From: Solibacillus cecembensis
Lineage (GTDB): Bacteria; Bacillota; Bacilli; Bacillales_A; Planococcaceae
NCBI RefSeq assembly: GCF_001439635.1
Contig: NZ_LMBZ01000031.1
Coordinates: forward strand, 2,847-48,031
DNA: 45,185 nt
Direction of reading: 5' to 3'
The translations under genes and the position numbers were made by a program. Each line of letters opens with the position of its first letter. The first letter of the stretch is position 1. Of this stretch, positions 1 through 8,446 are shown piece after piece. The notes under the pieces are model-generated. The model saw nothing but the letters and a program-made list of their open reading frames with translations. It was not told where the DNA came from and made no database searches.

Positions 1-21
1 ACATTTCTCGCATTTTTGCAA
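1..21 (-). CDS. 5' end of a small protein, cut by the window edge
   Basis: Only seven codons are visible. They start at a TTG that lies nine bases after a strong GGAGG, and they read MQKCEKC. The CxxC pair at the very start would suit a zinc-ribbon protein, but so short a stretch cannot support a function. The alternative ATG at 13 is too far from the ribosome site. Confidence 0.45.
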
Positions 22-231
22 AGCTAATCACCTCCGTATATTGATATATTAGTATTTCTAGATAAATCCCCAGATACCTTTAAAACCTTCCCAAAGCGTC
101 GTTGAAGTGACTATTTGAAATCCTTGTTGCACTAAAGCACTCCGTTTGTTGAAGTACATTCATATCTAAAGATAAAAAGGAAGCTAAGGTTATATTTCTA
201 GCCCCTTTTCGTCTGTATTTGTAACAAGTCC

Positions 232-1221
232 TTAGTTGATTTTTTTTAGGAAATTACTTGTAGCATCACTGATATCTGTAACATTCGTTTGAAAAAATCC
301 ATGAGAGCCGTCAATAAGTTTGGACTCAGCATTTGTACCAAGTCGATTTAAGTGATTTTTTTGAATCTCTTCTCCATCTTTTAATTGTTTTAGAGAAACT
401 GAGGATATTAGTTTCAATACAGGTAATTCTGAAGGAAAAACTACGCTGTTTACCTCATTGACAATGTCATTTAAACTCAAAGCCTGATTCATGATCGTAT
501 CGTTGAAAGCATGATAAGTAAATAATTTACTATCACTGATTTCTTTTTCGGTATAGCCATTTTCAACTGTTTGAGCAGTAGGTAGCAATCCATAGACGAT
601 TCGTTTTAATCCAGTCTCTTGCAGTAACGTATTAAAAACACTCATGGTTTTTACAAATTTGGGCTCCATTATGATAGTTTGTAAATTAGATTCCATTTTT
701 ACTGTTGGAGTTGTGTCTAGCATAATAATCGCAGAAACTTCGTCAGGATAGTTTGCTGCATAATATTCGCTATAAACTCCGGACACAGAATGAGGCATTA
801 AGACATAAGGTGGCTTCATACCAGCCATAGATAATGCTATTCTGATTTCTTCCATATAATTTTCATTTGTTCGTGGTGTATCTGTCTCGTCACTGAACCC
901 CATTCCAAAATATTCAACAGTAACTACAGTATAATCTTTCGAAAGTTCTCTCATTAATGGACCAAAATCTGCACTTGGCAAAGGCAACCCCATACCCGGT
1001 AACAAAATAATGGTTTGCTCTCCCTGCCCCATTGAATATACATGCATTTTTTGATTATTTACTTCTACCATTTCCCCGTAAGGCGAGATAACTTCAAGCT
1101 CATTTGAAAAGAATATTTTGTTGATTGCAAATCCTATTACATTCAGAGAAACAATTATTCCTAAAATCCATGCAAAAACATACATTATCTTTTTACCTTT
1201 TTTCTTTTTAATTTTACTCAA
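232..1221 (-). CDS. membrane-anchored alpha/beta hydrolase
   Basis: A 329-residue protein with a lysine-rich N-terminus and one membrane segment at about residues 12-35, so the catalytic domain probably lies outside the membrane. Alpha/beta-hydrolase signs are LLPGMG near residue 73 (oxyanion region), a nucleophile elbow PHSVSG with Ser145, a probable acid Asp169 in LDTTP, and the catalytic His307 in GSHGFF. The elbow has Pro and Ser where GHSxGG is usual, so it is slightly atypical. The start is a TTG about eight bases after AAAGGGG. Substrate unknown; esterase or lipase-like activity is an inference. It stands alone downstream of the sigma-Y operon. Confidence 0.85.
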   Translation of the reverse strand: MSKIKKKKGKKIMYVFAWILGIIVSLNVIGFAINKIFFSNELEVISPYGEMVEVNNQKMHVYSMGQGEQTIILLPGMGLPLPSADFGPLMRELSKDYTVVTVEYFGMGFSDETDTPRTNENYMEEIRIALSMAGMKPPYVLMPHSVSGVYSEYYAANYPDEVSAIIMLDTTPTVKMESNLQTIIMEPKFVKTMSVFNTLLQETGLKRIVYGLLPTAQTVENGYTEKEISDSKLFTYHAFNDTIMNQALSLNDIVNEVNSVVFPSELPVLKLISSVSLKQLKDGEEIQKNHLNRLGTNAESKLIDGSHGFFQTNVTDISDATSNFLKKIN

Positions 1222-1360
1222 TATAATTACCCCTTTTCCTCCGTATGTAATTTCAAAGCTATATTTCTCTTAACATTTCATTCATTTTCCCCTCCAAACT
1301 GTTTATTTACCCTTAATACGATTACGTTCATCTAATCGTTCACTAACAAAAAAATAAATA

Positions 1361-1391
1361 AAAAAAATCTCAGGAATTTGAGCCTGAGACC
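1361..1391 (-). terminator. terminator of the sigma-Y operon
   Basis: Read on the minus strand, TCTCAGG pairs with CCTGAGA across an eight-base loop and is followed by a run of T. The left part of the stem overlaps the last codons of the small membrane protein. Confidence 0.8.
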
Positions 1392-1594
1392 TTTCTTTTA
1401 AATATTTTCCTTGCAAAAATAAGGTAGATAATAAGATACATTGGAAATGTAAGAAGGCCTAAAAAGCCCCATAACCAAGCATTGTATCCCCTCTTCCGTG
1501 CATCCCAAAACATCCATGAGCTTTGGCAAATCAGAATGAACGAAATCACTACCATTAACCAAAGCGGTGTGCTACTTAGTTCGTTTAAGCTCAT
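1370..1594 (-). CDS. sigma-Y operon small membrane protein (YxlD/YxlE-like)
   Basis: A 74-residue protein with two hydrophobic segments (about 10-28 and 41-62) separated by a FWDARKRG turn, ending in a basic tail. This layout matches the small anti-sigma-Y components encoded next to sigY in Bacillus subtilis (yxlD, yxlE), which act with YxlC to hold sigma-Y at the membrane. Its start overlaps the stop of the YxlC-like gene by four bases (ATGA), indicating translational coupling. I cannot tell which of the two B. subtilis genes it corresponds to, and only one copy is present here. Confidence 0.75.
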   Translation of the reverse strand: MSLNELSSTPLWLMVVISFILICQSSWMFWDARKRGYNAWLWGFLGLLTFPMYLIIYLIFARKIFKRKVSGSNS

Positions 1595-1935
1595 TCATCA
1601 CTGACCTTCTTTCTATTTTTGTTAAGAGCTAAGGGCAGTAAGATAATCCCCACAAGCTGAAAATAAAGTAAAAGAATTGGTTGACGATACACGACAGCAA
1701 TCCAAACCGAAAGCACAAATACTGCAACAGAAATAAACTTGAGGAGGTCTTTCCATTGTTTATATCGTATTCTTTTTTTCTCTAATTCAATATTCTGTTG
1801 AAACCATTGTAAGTTTGGAGTAGATACTGGATTCCATTGATCCAGTTTTTCTAAACCATCTATTAATTGCTTAACAGTTAATTCATCTTCATCATCCAAC
1901 ATAGAATTACTATTTTTAGAATCATACTCCTTCAT
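1591..1935 (-). CDS. yxlC: anti-sigma-Y factor, YxlC-like (DUF5345 type)
   Basis: A 114-residue protein with an acidic cytoplasmic N-terminal part (DDEDELTVKQLIDGLEKL) that would contact the sigma factor, then two membrane segments at about 66-83 and 87-104. Size, topology and position directly after the sigma gene fit B. subtilis YxlC, the main negative regulator of sigma-Y. It overlaps both neighbours by four bases (ATGA), giving a tightly coupled three-gene operon. The identification rests on context and layout more than on strong residue identity. Confidence 0.75.
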   Translation of the reverse strand: MKEYDSKNSNSMLDDEDELTVKQLIDGLEKLDQWNPVSTPNLQWFQQNIELEKKRIRYKQWKDLLKFISVAVFVLSVWIAVVYRQPILLLYFQLVGIILLPLALNKNRKKVSDE

Positions 1936-2453
1936 AGTTCAGCCATCTCCATTCGTACACTTTTTAGACCATTTGAAACTCGAGATTTTACTGTTCCTTC
2001 TGCAATACCCATCATTTCCCCAATTTCCTTATATGAATATCCGTAATAATGCTTTAACACGATTGGTGTACGTATTTCTTCATTAATTTGAGCAAGTACA
2101 TCAAGTACATTAGCCCATTCATCATTCATATTAGCTACATTCCATTTCATTTTTCGGAGCGCTTGTTCCTGCTCTAGCCAGTTTTTTTCCCGCTTCTTTC
2201 TACGCTGTTGATCGATAAAAAGGTTCGTTGCGATTGTGATGAGCCATGAGGAAAACTTAGATTCACCATTATACAGTTGGATTTTTTCAATACACTTCAC
2301 CATCGTCTCTTGTGTTAAATCTTCCGCGCTTTGTGGATGAAGGGTAACTTTCATTAAATACTTTTCGAGGAACGAATAATTCTGTTGTAGCAGTTTCGAA
2401 AGCGCCATTGTATCTCCTCTTTTCGCCTTTCGAATTAAATCCTTTTCATCCAT
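1932..2453 (-). CDS. sigY: ECF RNA polymerase sigma factor, sigma-Y type
   Basis: A 173-residue ECF sigma factor. Region 2 contains AEDLTQETMVKCIEKI and then FSSWLITIATNLFIDQQRR, which recognises the -10 element; region 4 contains YSYKEIGEMMGIAEGTVKSRV, the -35 reading helix-turn-helix. The FSSWLITIAT block and the following YxlC/YxlD-like genes point to sigma-Y. An upstream ATG would give a longer protein, but the extra residues do not look like a sigma factor; the ATG at 2453 follows GGAG at good spacing and MDEKDLIRKAKRGD is a typical sigma start. A promoter of ECF type lies just upstream, implying autoregulation. Confidence 0.88.
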   Translation of the reverse strand: MDEKDLIRKAKRGDTMALSKLLQQNYSFLEKYLMKVTLHPQSAEDLTQETMVKCIEKIQLYNGESKFSSWLITIATNLFIDQQRRKKREKNWLEQEQALRKMKWNVANMNDEWANVLDVLAQINEEIRTPIVLKHYYGYSYKEIGEMMGIAEGTVKSRVSNGLKSVRMEMAEL

Positions 2454-2488
2454 GAAATCTACTCCATACATTAATAATCTATATGTAA

Positions 2489-2514
2489 TACGACTAACTG
2501 GGGAAAATCGTTCA
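2489..2514 (-). promoter_or_regulatory. predicted sigma-Y autoregulatory promoter
   Basis: On the minus strand TGAACG is followed after 16 bases by CGTA, 36 bases before the sigY start. This matches the ECF -35 (TGAAC) and -10 (CGT) pattern reported for sigma-Y. Confidence 0.7.
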
Positions 2515-2634
2515 TTTTTAAAATAAAGAAACACAACAAAAATGTTTAACCACCTATTTATTAAGTTTATTTGAAAGTTATATATTTGACCAAAAACCAA
2601 AGAAATCTCTTTTATCACAGTAGCATAGAGAAAC

Positions 2635-2661
2635 AGAAAAAACATACTAAAATTAGTATGT
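2635..2661 (-). terminator. terminator of the ars operon
   Basis: Minus-strand stem ACATACTA/TAGTATGT with a four-base loop followed by TTTTTT, directly after the arsB stop. Confidence 0.75.
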
Positions 2662-3957
2662 TTAAAAGATTATTAATGTAATATACAGCCCAACTAACGT
2701 AAAGATTAAAATCGGAACCGTTAACACAACCCCTGTTTTAAAGTACGTGCCCCAGGAGATCTTCACACCTTTTTGGGACAGTACATATAACCAAACTAGT
2801 GTTGCGAGTGATCCAATTGGTGTTATTTTCGGTCCTAAGTCAGAACCAATAACATTTGCATAAATAAGCGCTTCACGTAATGTGCCATCTGTTGTTGTTT
2901 CGGCAATCGCCAATGCGTTGACCATCACAGTTGGCATATTGTTCATAACAGACGATAAAAATGCAGCAATAAAGCCCATTCCGACTGTTGCTACAAATAA
3001 ACCTTGTTCCGCGGTCCATTCAATGACACTTGCAAGCGCCGGTGTTAATCCTGCATTACCAAGCCCATATACGACCACATACATCCCAATCGAAAAGAAC
3101 ACAATATTCCAAGGTGCACCCTTCACAACCGCTTTTGTATCAACGACCGCGCTTTGTCGTGCCATGAATAAGAAGAAAATCGCGACAATTCCCGCAACAA
3201 GCGATACCGGTACACCGATCCACTCACTTGAAAAATACCCAGCAACTAAAATCGCTAGCACAAACCAAGACAACTTAAACATTTTCATATCTTTAATGGC
3301 AAGATGTGGCTCTTTTAGCATCGATTCATTGTATTCACGTGGAATCGACTTGTTAAAGTAAATAAGTAGCACAACAATCGTTGCCACAAGTGAGAATAAG
3401 TTCGGAATAATCATGCGCGTGGCATATTCAACGAACCCAATATCAAAAAAGTCCGCTGAGACGATATTCACTAAGTTACTCACAACAAAAGGCAAACTCG
3501 TCGTATCCGCAATAAACCCACTCGCCATAATAAATGGGAAAATCATTTTTTCGCTAAATTGCAAATTACGCACCATCGCAAGGACGATTGGCGTTAGAAT
3601 CAAGGCTGCCCCGTCATTAGCAAATAACGCTGCAACACCCGCGCCAAGTAAGCTGACATAGACAAACATTTTAATACCGCTTCCCTTTGCCGCACGTGCC
3701 ATATGTAATGCTGCCCATTCAAACAATCCGATTTCATCTAAAACAAGTGAAATTAAAATAATCGCAATAAACGATAATGTCGCATTCCACGTTATATCTA
3801 TAACTGTACCAACATCACTAAAATCAACAACACCTACGAGTAAAGCGATTATAGCGCCGGCCATTGCAGACCAACCAATGTTCAGTCCCTTTGGCTGCCA
3901 TATGACAAAAATCAATGTCACGATAAAAATAAGTGCCGCTAATACAAACATATTCAA
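2662..3957 (-). CDS. arsB: arsenite efflux pump ArsB
   Basis: A 431-residue, very hydrophobic protein with about twelve membrane segments and the length of the ArsB family of arsenite/antimonite exporters, not the shorter Acr3 type found in B. subtilis. Recognisable features are the N-terminal WQPKGLNIGW, the repeated FANDGAALILTPI and VMNNMPTVMVNALAI half-motifs of the ion-transporter fold, and GSDLGPKITPIGSLATLVW near the C-terminus. It exports As(III)/Sb(III) by itself or with an ArsA ATPase; none is seen here. The gene starts three bases after arsR at a TTG (ATG at 3951 is the alternative); the ribosome site GGGGGA lies over the arsR stop. Confidence 0.93.
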   Translation of the reverse strand: MNMFVLAALIFIVTLIFVIWQPKGLNIGWSAMAGAIIALLVGVVDFSDVGTVIDITWNATLSFIAIILISLVLDEIGLFEWAALHMARAAKGSGIKMFVYVSLLGAGVAALFANDGAALILTPIVLAMVRNLQFSEKMIFPFIMASGFIADTTSLPFVVSNLVNIVSADFFDIGFVEYATRMIIPNLFSLVATIVVLLIYFNKSIPREYNESMLKEPHLAIKDMKMFKLSWFVLAILVAGYFSSEWIGVPVSLVAGIVAIFFLFMARQSAVVDTKAVVKGAPWNIVFFSIGMYVVVYGLGNAGLTPALASVIEWTAEQGLFVATVGMGFIAAFLSSVMNNMPTVMVNALAIAETTTDGTLREALIYANVIGSDLGPKITPIGSLATLVWLYVLSQKGVKISWGTYFKTGVVLTVPILIFTLVGLYITLIIF

Positions 3958-3960
3958 TTT

Positions 3961-4275
3961 TTAGTCCCCCACACATTCACTTTCAATTTTACAGCCGCAT
4001 GTCCACTCTTCATTAATGGAAGCAATAACCCCTTGCATTAACGTTGTTTGATTTTCTTGAATCCGGTAATGCTTCCACGTGCCGACTTTACGCTCTGTAA
4101 TAATCCCTGCTTCTTTTAGCTTTCTTAAATGCTGACTAACTGCTGGCTGTGAGATACCTAATACATCCGTAAAATCACAAACACATACCTCTCCTTTTTT
4201 TAAACAAGCAAGGATTTTCAGTCGGTTTGCATCTGCTACAGCTTTTAATTGTTTCTCAATTAGTTCGATTTCCAT
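3961..4275 (-). CDS. arsR: arsenic-responsive repressor ArsR
   Basis: A 104-residue ArsR/SmtB winged-helix repressor. It carries the arsenite-binding CVCDF at the start of the recognition region, followed by the helix-turn-helix ISQPAVSQHLRKLKEAGII and the wing TWKHYRI. The C-terminal CGCKIESEC adds further cysteines that could contribute to metalloid sensing. The ATG at 4275 follows GGAGG at seven bases; a longer upstream reading lacks ribosome-site support. Arsenite binding should release it from the operator just upstream and switch on arsRB. Confidence 0.93.
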   Translation of the reverse strand: MEIELIEKQLKAVADANRLKILACLKKGEVCVCDFTDVLGISQPAVSQHLRKLKEAGIITERKVGTWKHYRIQENQTTLMQGVIASINEEWTCGCKIESECVGD

Positions 4276-4293
4276 TTTCACACCTCCATAACT

Positions 4294-4313
4294 ATATAAT
4301 GATATGCTTATAT
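4294..4313. promoter_or_regulatory. candidate ArsR operator
   Basis: A perfect inverted repeat ATATAA-N8-TTATAT lies 19 bases upstream of the arsR start, where the ArsR dimer would block transcription. The sequence is AT-rich, so chance is possible. Confidence 0.5.
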
Positions 4314-4434
4314 TATGTGATAGTGATCCTTTTTGCAACCACTAATACGCAAAGTAATATTATAAAGATGTCACATTATTTTCAAAATCAACTAATTCAC
4401 GTTTGCTTATCAGGCGTCTTTAAAGCCTCATTAA

Positions 4435-4725
4435 ACGTATTCAACAGAGCCTGTTTTTTTGAATAAAGATGGCCAAGTATTAGATCCGCGCGCGGGTTAC
4501 AGGGTATCTTTAAAAAAGTGTTAAAACAAGCTGGGCTGCCACCTGCCCGTTTCTCTTTGCATCATTTACGTCACACGTTTGCGACCATTTTCTTGCAACA
4601 AAAGGGTCGCAAACGTTGAATAAAGAGTATTCCAAGAACTTTTGGGTCATGAGAGTATTACGTCAACATGGACAACAGTTGTTCCATTTGTGTGGATGCT
4701 GCATGCATTTGTGGTTGTTGATTGA
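4435..4725 (+). pseudogene. tyrosine recombinase remnant (C-terminal part)
   Basis: Broken reading frames spell the C-terminal half of a phage-type integrase. One frame gives VFLNKDGQVLDPR; a second gives GIFKKVLKQAGLP and SLHHLRHTFATIFLQQ, the HxxR box; a third gives VFQELLGHESITSTW, the LGH box. At least two frameshifts and one nonsense codon separate these pieces, and no catalytic tyrosine follows. The N-terminal half is missing. It is a dead scar of a mobile element between arsRB and the next MFS gene. Confidence 0.85.
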
Positions 4726-4909
4726 GCATCATACCCGGATGTGATGGTATCATTTGTTGCACCGCGCTAAATAGCCTTTGATGCGGTATGACTACCGATT
4801 GTATTGGCAATTGCATTTTTCCGATAATTTGATACAAAGCATTAGTAATGATCCACCCTTTAAAGTAAAGAAAAACTTGTTTTCCATATGAATTCAAAAA
4901 GGAATTCAT
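4658..4909 (-). CDS. small hypothetical protein, doubtful
   Basis: An 83-residue reading frame whose start overlaps the stop of the MFS exporter (GTGATG at 4907-4912), which could couple their translation. It has a hydrophobic N-terminal stretch and a Met/Gln/His-rich tail. Its last 60 or so bases lie antisense to the integrase remnant, suggesting that the 3' end was created by the insertion or decay. I recognise no family; it may not be a real gene. Confidence 0.35.
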   Translation of the reverse strand: MNSFLNSYGKQVFLYFKGWIITNALYQIIGKMQLPIQSVVIPHQRLFSAVQQMIPSHPGMMLNQQPQMHAASTQMEQLLSMLT

Positions 4910-6162
4910 CACCCTACTTTCACTTTAATTAATTCTTTTGCATGATTGTTTTGCTTCCAAATTAACCTTTGTAGGACTATACCAATAATACCAATTACGG
5001 ATAGTCCAAGACCGATTATTTTAAAGGCGGTTAGTACCCCTAAATGTGTTATTAATAGCCCGCCCAGAAGAGGCCCGGCAATAAAAAGAATACTCATTAA
5101 GGAATCTATTATACTGGTAACCCTTCCTATAGCTTCCTTAGGTGGTTCAGTTTGAATGAGATAATTTATAGACACGAAAGTTAACCCATTTCCGATTCCG
5201 CCGATAATTGAAAGAAAGATTGCAAGTGCTATGAAATTGTAATTCAATAGGAATCCAAATCCCACAGTCATTACACCAATTAGAAGACTTCCAGTACCGA
5301 AAAACCAACCAAATTTAGAGATTTTTTCAATTCTGCTTAGAAGTATGACCACAAGGAGTGATCCCATTCCAATACCCGAAATTGCCCAGCCGATAAACCC
5401 AGGTTTGTTAGGAAACACCTCACTGAACAAAGTTACAATCTGTGCGTCGATCATTTGTATTGTTAGGGTGCTGAATACCCCAAATATGATACTAGCTAAA
5501 AGGATTTTACTCTTAAAAACAATATGCCATCCTTCCTTCCAAGATCGTAGAAATCCAGATTGATTGGCTCCTATTTCTACACTTGTTTCTATTTCTTGTA
5601 CATTGACACGAGTGAGAATTATTCCAGAAATAGTGAAGGCTATCGCGTTTAATGCAATTGAAAAGTTTGGAGAAAAAATTCCTGCGACTGAACCTCCCAT
5701 CAGCGGTCCAATAACCTTTACCAACTGAAATAGACTTCCATTAATAGTAATTGCTTTCATGATGTCTTTTTCGTCAACTATATTTCTCATCAATCCCTGT
5801 TGTGCAGGAAGGCTTATAACACCCGCTGTATTTCGTAAAAACAGGATTGGTAGAGCAAGCCAAGGTGAAGGTGTAAAAACAAGCAACAAAGTTAATACCG
5901 CTCGAAACCAATTAGAATAGATAAGAATTTTCCTCTTATCTATTCGATCTGCAAAAACACCTGCGAATTGTCCTAAAAGTATACTAGGAATGGCATACAT
6001 GATAGGTATTAGAGCAATCAGCATCGGATCAGCCTTCCATGTATACCTAAATAAGATAAGGACACCAATAACATCAAACCAGTTTCCTAAGTTAGCTAAA
6101 GTATTAGCAGAAAAAAATTTAATAAAATTTCTGTTTTGCCATATTGATATTTCCTTGTTCAT
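4909..6162 (-). CDS. MFS exporter (MFS_3 / macrolide-efflux-like)
   Basis: A 417-residue major facilitator with about twelve membrane segments. The loop 2-3 motif reads FADRIDKRKILI (the GxxxDRxxRR signature), and the N-terminus WQNRNFIKFFSANTLANLGNWFD is typical of the MFS_3 group that includes macrolide efflux and EntS-like exporters. Substrate unknown; drug or peptide export is an inference. The ATG at 6162 follows GGGGGG; an upstream GTG lies inside that ribosome site. The winged-helix regulator lies 94 bases upstream on the same strand and may control it. Confidence 0.88.
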   Translation of the reverse strand: MNKEISIWQNRNFIKFFSANTLANLGNWFDVIGVLILFRYTWKADPMLIALIPIMYAIPSILLGQFAGVFADRIDKRKILIYSNWFRAVLTLLLVFTPSPWLALPILFLRNTAGVISLPAQQGLMRNIVDEKDIMKAITINGSLFQLVKVIGPLMGGSVAGIFSPNFSIALNAIAFTISGIILTRVNVQEIETSVEIGANQSGFLRSWKEGWHIVFKSKILLASIIFGVFSTLTIQMIDAQIVTLFSEVFPNKPGFIGWAISGIGMGSLLVVILLSRIEKISKFGWFFGTGSLLIGVMTVGFGFLLNYNFIALAIFLSIIGGIGNGLTFVSINYLIQTEPPKEAIGRVTSIIDSLMSILFIAGPLLGGLLITHLGVLTAFKIIGLGLSVIGIIGIVLQRLIWKQNNHAKELIKVKVG

Positions 6163-6256
6163 TAATAATCCCCCCACATTAGTAACGCTTATACGAGCAT
6201 AACGTGTAATTATCAGAGGAATATCAGAGAAGCAGAAATAAAAAAATTCCGATCAA

Positions 6257-7399
6257 TTATTTTAAGTGGTGTTTTAACTGAAGTTCGATCTTGCTATGTA
6301 ATTCATTCAATTTGTACTCTTTCATATACTTTTTCTGTCGCTCTTGATAGTAAGTCTGTAATCTACTATTCATTCCAGACTCTTCTAAGAAGAACAAAAT
6401 AATGTTTATATTTAATAACATACCTGGTATGAATTTTGATTCTTGTAGCAGCTGAAATCCTTCATTAAAATAATCTTCAGCTTTTGATTCATTATTTTTA
6501 AGCATACAATAAATACCTTTAGCAATTATAAAATTCGCATTTTCTCTTAAATAAGGGAAATTTACGAGTTTTTCTTCCGTATCTCCCATCCTTTTCTCTA
6601 TCTCCTGAAAATCCTTTTGAAGTAAAGCAATATAGAGTTCCGAAAGTGTAATCAATGGTATGAATCCTTCGATATTTTTTTCATATATCTCTATTTTAGA
6701 TTGCCGAAGAAGGTTAAGTGCTTCACCTAGTTGATTTGTGAATATCAATAACGACAAGCGACTTAACAATTTGATTTCTAATCGATGGTATTCAGGCATC
6801 TTTTCAGCAGATAGAGCAACTGTAAAATAATCAAGACACTTTGTCTTATCTAATTCGATTAATGAATAGATGTGTAATAAATAAAAGCATTTTTCCCAAA
6901 AGGTGATATCCCGTTTCTCAAGAAACCAACTGAAATCTCCTTTCATGAAATGTAGATACATAAGGTTAGGCAAATCTATTTGAAAACCGAACACATCCTG
7001 GTTTTCTTGGAATAGCTTTAGAGCATCCCCCTGTCCGAAGCGATGATATTTGTGAAACAAGTTATTAAATTGTGTGGATACCTCATCGTCCTTCAATAAG
7101 GGGCTCTCATGTACCTCTTTAGTTAGAAGAAGGTATCCTTGTCCCCTGACTGTTTCAATATTAATCACAGATGACAGTGGTTCAATTTTCTTTCTGATTC
7201 TATAAATATGGTCATCTACTGTTCTATCTACTGGATCTTCCATTGGCCAAACAGCATCCAAAAGTTCCTCTCTTGAAAAAATCCGTGAAGGATATTGATA
7301 TAAAAATCTAAACAATTGAAATTCCTTCGGTAAAAAAATGATTTCTTCAGAACGATAATTTACTTTATGACCCGTGTTGGAAAACTTGATTTTCTCCAT
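6257..7399 (-). CDS. winged-helix regulator with C-terminal helical-repeat region
   Basis: A 380-residue protein. Residues 1-95 form an OmpR-type DNA-binding domain (FLPKEFQLFRFLYQYP, FSREELLDAVWP, RTVDDHIYRIRKKIE, IETVRGQGYLL). There is no receiver domain, so it is not an ordinary two-component regulator. The remaining 280 residues are predicted helical and TPR-like, resembling the sensory part of SARP/BTAD-type regulators. It most likely senses a ligand or partner protein and controls the MFS exporter downstream. Start ATG follows GAGGTG. Confidence 0.8.
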   Translation of the reverse strand: MEKIKFSNTGHKVNYRSEEIIFLPKEFQLFRFLYQYPSRIFSREELLDAVWPMEDPVDRTVDDHIYRIRKKIEPLSSVINIETVRGQGYLLLTKEVHESPLLKDDEVSTQFNNLFHKYHRFGQGDALKLFQENQDVFGFQIDLPNLMYLHFMKGDFSWFLEKRDITFWEKCFYLLHIYSLIELDKTKCLDYFTVALSAEKMPEYHRLEIKLLSRLSLLIFTNQLGEALNLLRQSKIEIYEKNIEGFIPLITLSELYIALLQKDFQEIEKRMGDTEEKLVNFPYLRENANFIIAKGIYCMLKNNESKAEDYFNEGFQLLQESKFIPGMLLNINIILFFLEESGMNSRLQTYYQERQKKYMKEYKLNELHSKIELQLKHHLK

Positions 7400-7558
7400 T
7401 CTTTCACCTCAACAAAATGGTATAGTTTTTATAGTTCATTTAACAAATACGTTAAAGAAAAGCGACCGATAACGCAAGGTCGTACTGCATATCTATGCTT
7501 TCTTTTTAACGAAGATACAATCCTATTTTGTGTATTAGGTTATAACCATTCACCACAA

Positions 7559-8209
7559 CTAGAGCGTTTCATCTAATTTCCGAATTTTTGAGTGGGAAAT
7601 TAAATACACATTGCCTAAAATATCGATTTTATCTCCTTTTACACGTACAGCGCATTCTTTATTTGAAGCATAAATATTAATTTCTTCCGATAAAAGAGAC
7701 AATTCGTCTTGAACCAATGCCATGTTATTTTCAAGATCAAAATGAGACAGGACAGAAAAATTGTCAAGTCCGATTCCATCGTAAACAGAGTTTATTTCAT
7801 CCCCAAAGTTCTTCGAGCATAACCATTTAGCGGACATATTGATCGCACCAGCGCTAGCTCCCATCACAACGGCTCTGCTTTTTTTTATCAACTTCGACAA
7901 TTCATAGTCCATCAAAAAATCATTTAGATTAAGAATACTTCCACCCAACAAGAAAATGACTGAAGCATTTTGAATTAACGTTTGGGCATCTTCCTTCTGT
8001 ACGCGATAATTAATTAAATGATATTCATCAAACATAATGCCGGTCTGGTCAAGCCATGAGCGTTCAGTGGCGCCATCTTCTTCATAGATTGATGGATTTG
8101 AGCTAATCATGACAAGTGATTTTCTATCAGTTATATCCTCCTGTAACACCTTGCCTAGACTCTCTGGAAAAAATTTGTTAAACCACCCTAAATAATAATG
8201 AATTTTCAT
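7559..8209 (-). CDS. peptidase S51 (peptidase E-like) family protein
   Basis: A 216-residue protein of the class-I glutamine-amidotransferase-like fold. The nucleophile elbow is VVMGASAGAINMSA, with Ser in GASAGA as in peptidase E and cyanophycinase relatives. FLLGGSILNLNDFL is the loop typical of this family. Family members hydrolyse Asp-X dipeptides or related amides; the substrate here is unknown. The gene starts after GGGGGG. It stands alone between the regulator gene and a P-loop kinase. Confidence 0.8.
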   Translation of the reverse strand: MKIHYYLGWFNKFFPESLGKVLQEDITDRKSLVMISSNPSIYEEDGATERSWLDQTGIMFDEYHLINYRVQKEDAQTLIQNASVIFLLGGSILNLNDFLMDYELSKLIKKSRAVVMGASAGAINMSAKWLCSKNFGDEINSVYDGIGLDNFSVLSHFDLENNMALVQDELSLLSEEINIYASNKECAVRVKGDKIDILGNVYLISHSKIRKLDETL

Positions 8210-8446
8210 AAGTCCCCCCGTAGCAAAGTGTAAATAACATTAATTTTCTGCGTTCCTCATTTCGTTTTCTTGTCACTAACACAATATCCTTAATATGGCC
8301 CCATTCATGAACAGTGACTTTTTATAGCACAATTAATTTGTCACAAAATTCAGATAATACGCCTTTCTATATTCAGGAAAGGCACCCGATTACGGAATAA
8401 CGTTCTCTGAATTCCATGCCTCAAAAAACATTCTAGAAAGGTCTCT
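8210..8446. other. intergenic, nothing recognised
   Basis: AT-rich spacer of 237 bases between two minus-strand genes. I see no reading frame with a ribosome site and no strong hairpin. Confidence 0.5.

Noticed and set aside
2882..3361. Plus-strand reading frame of 159 codons
   Set aside because: It lies antisense within arsB, has no ribosome site and its composition mirrors the membrane protein on the other strand.
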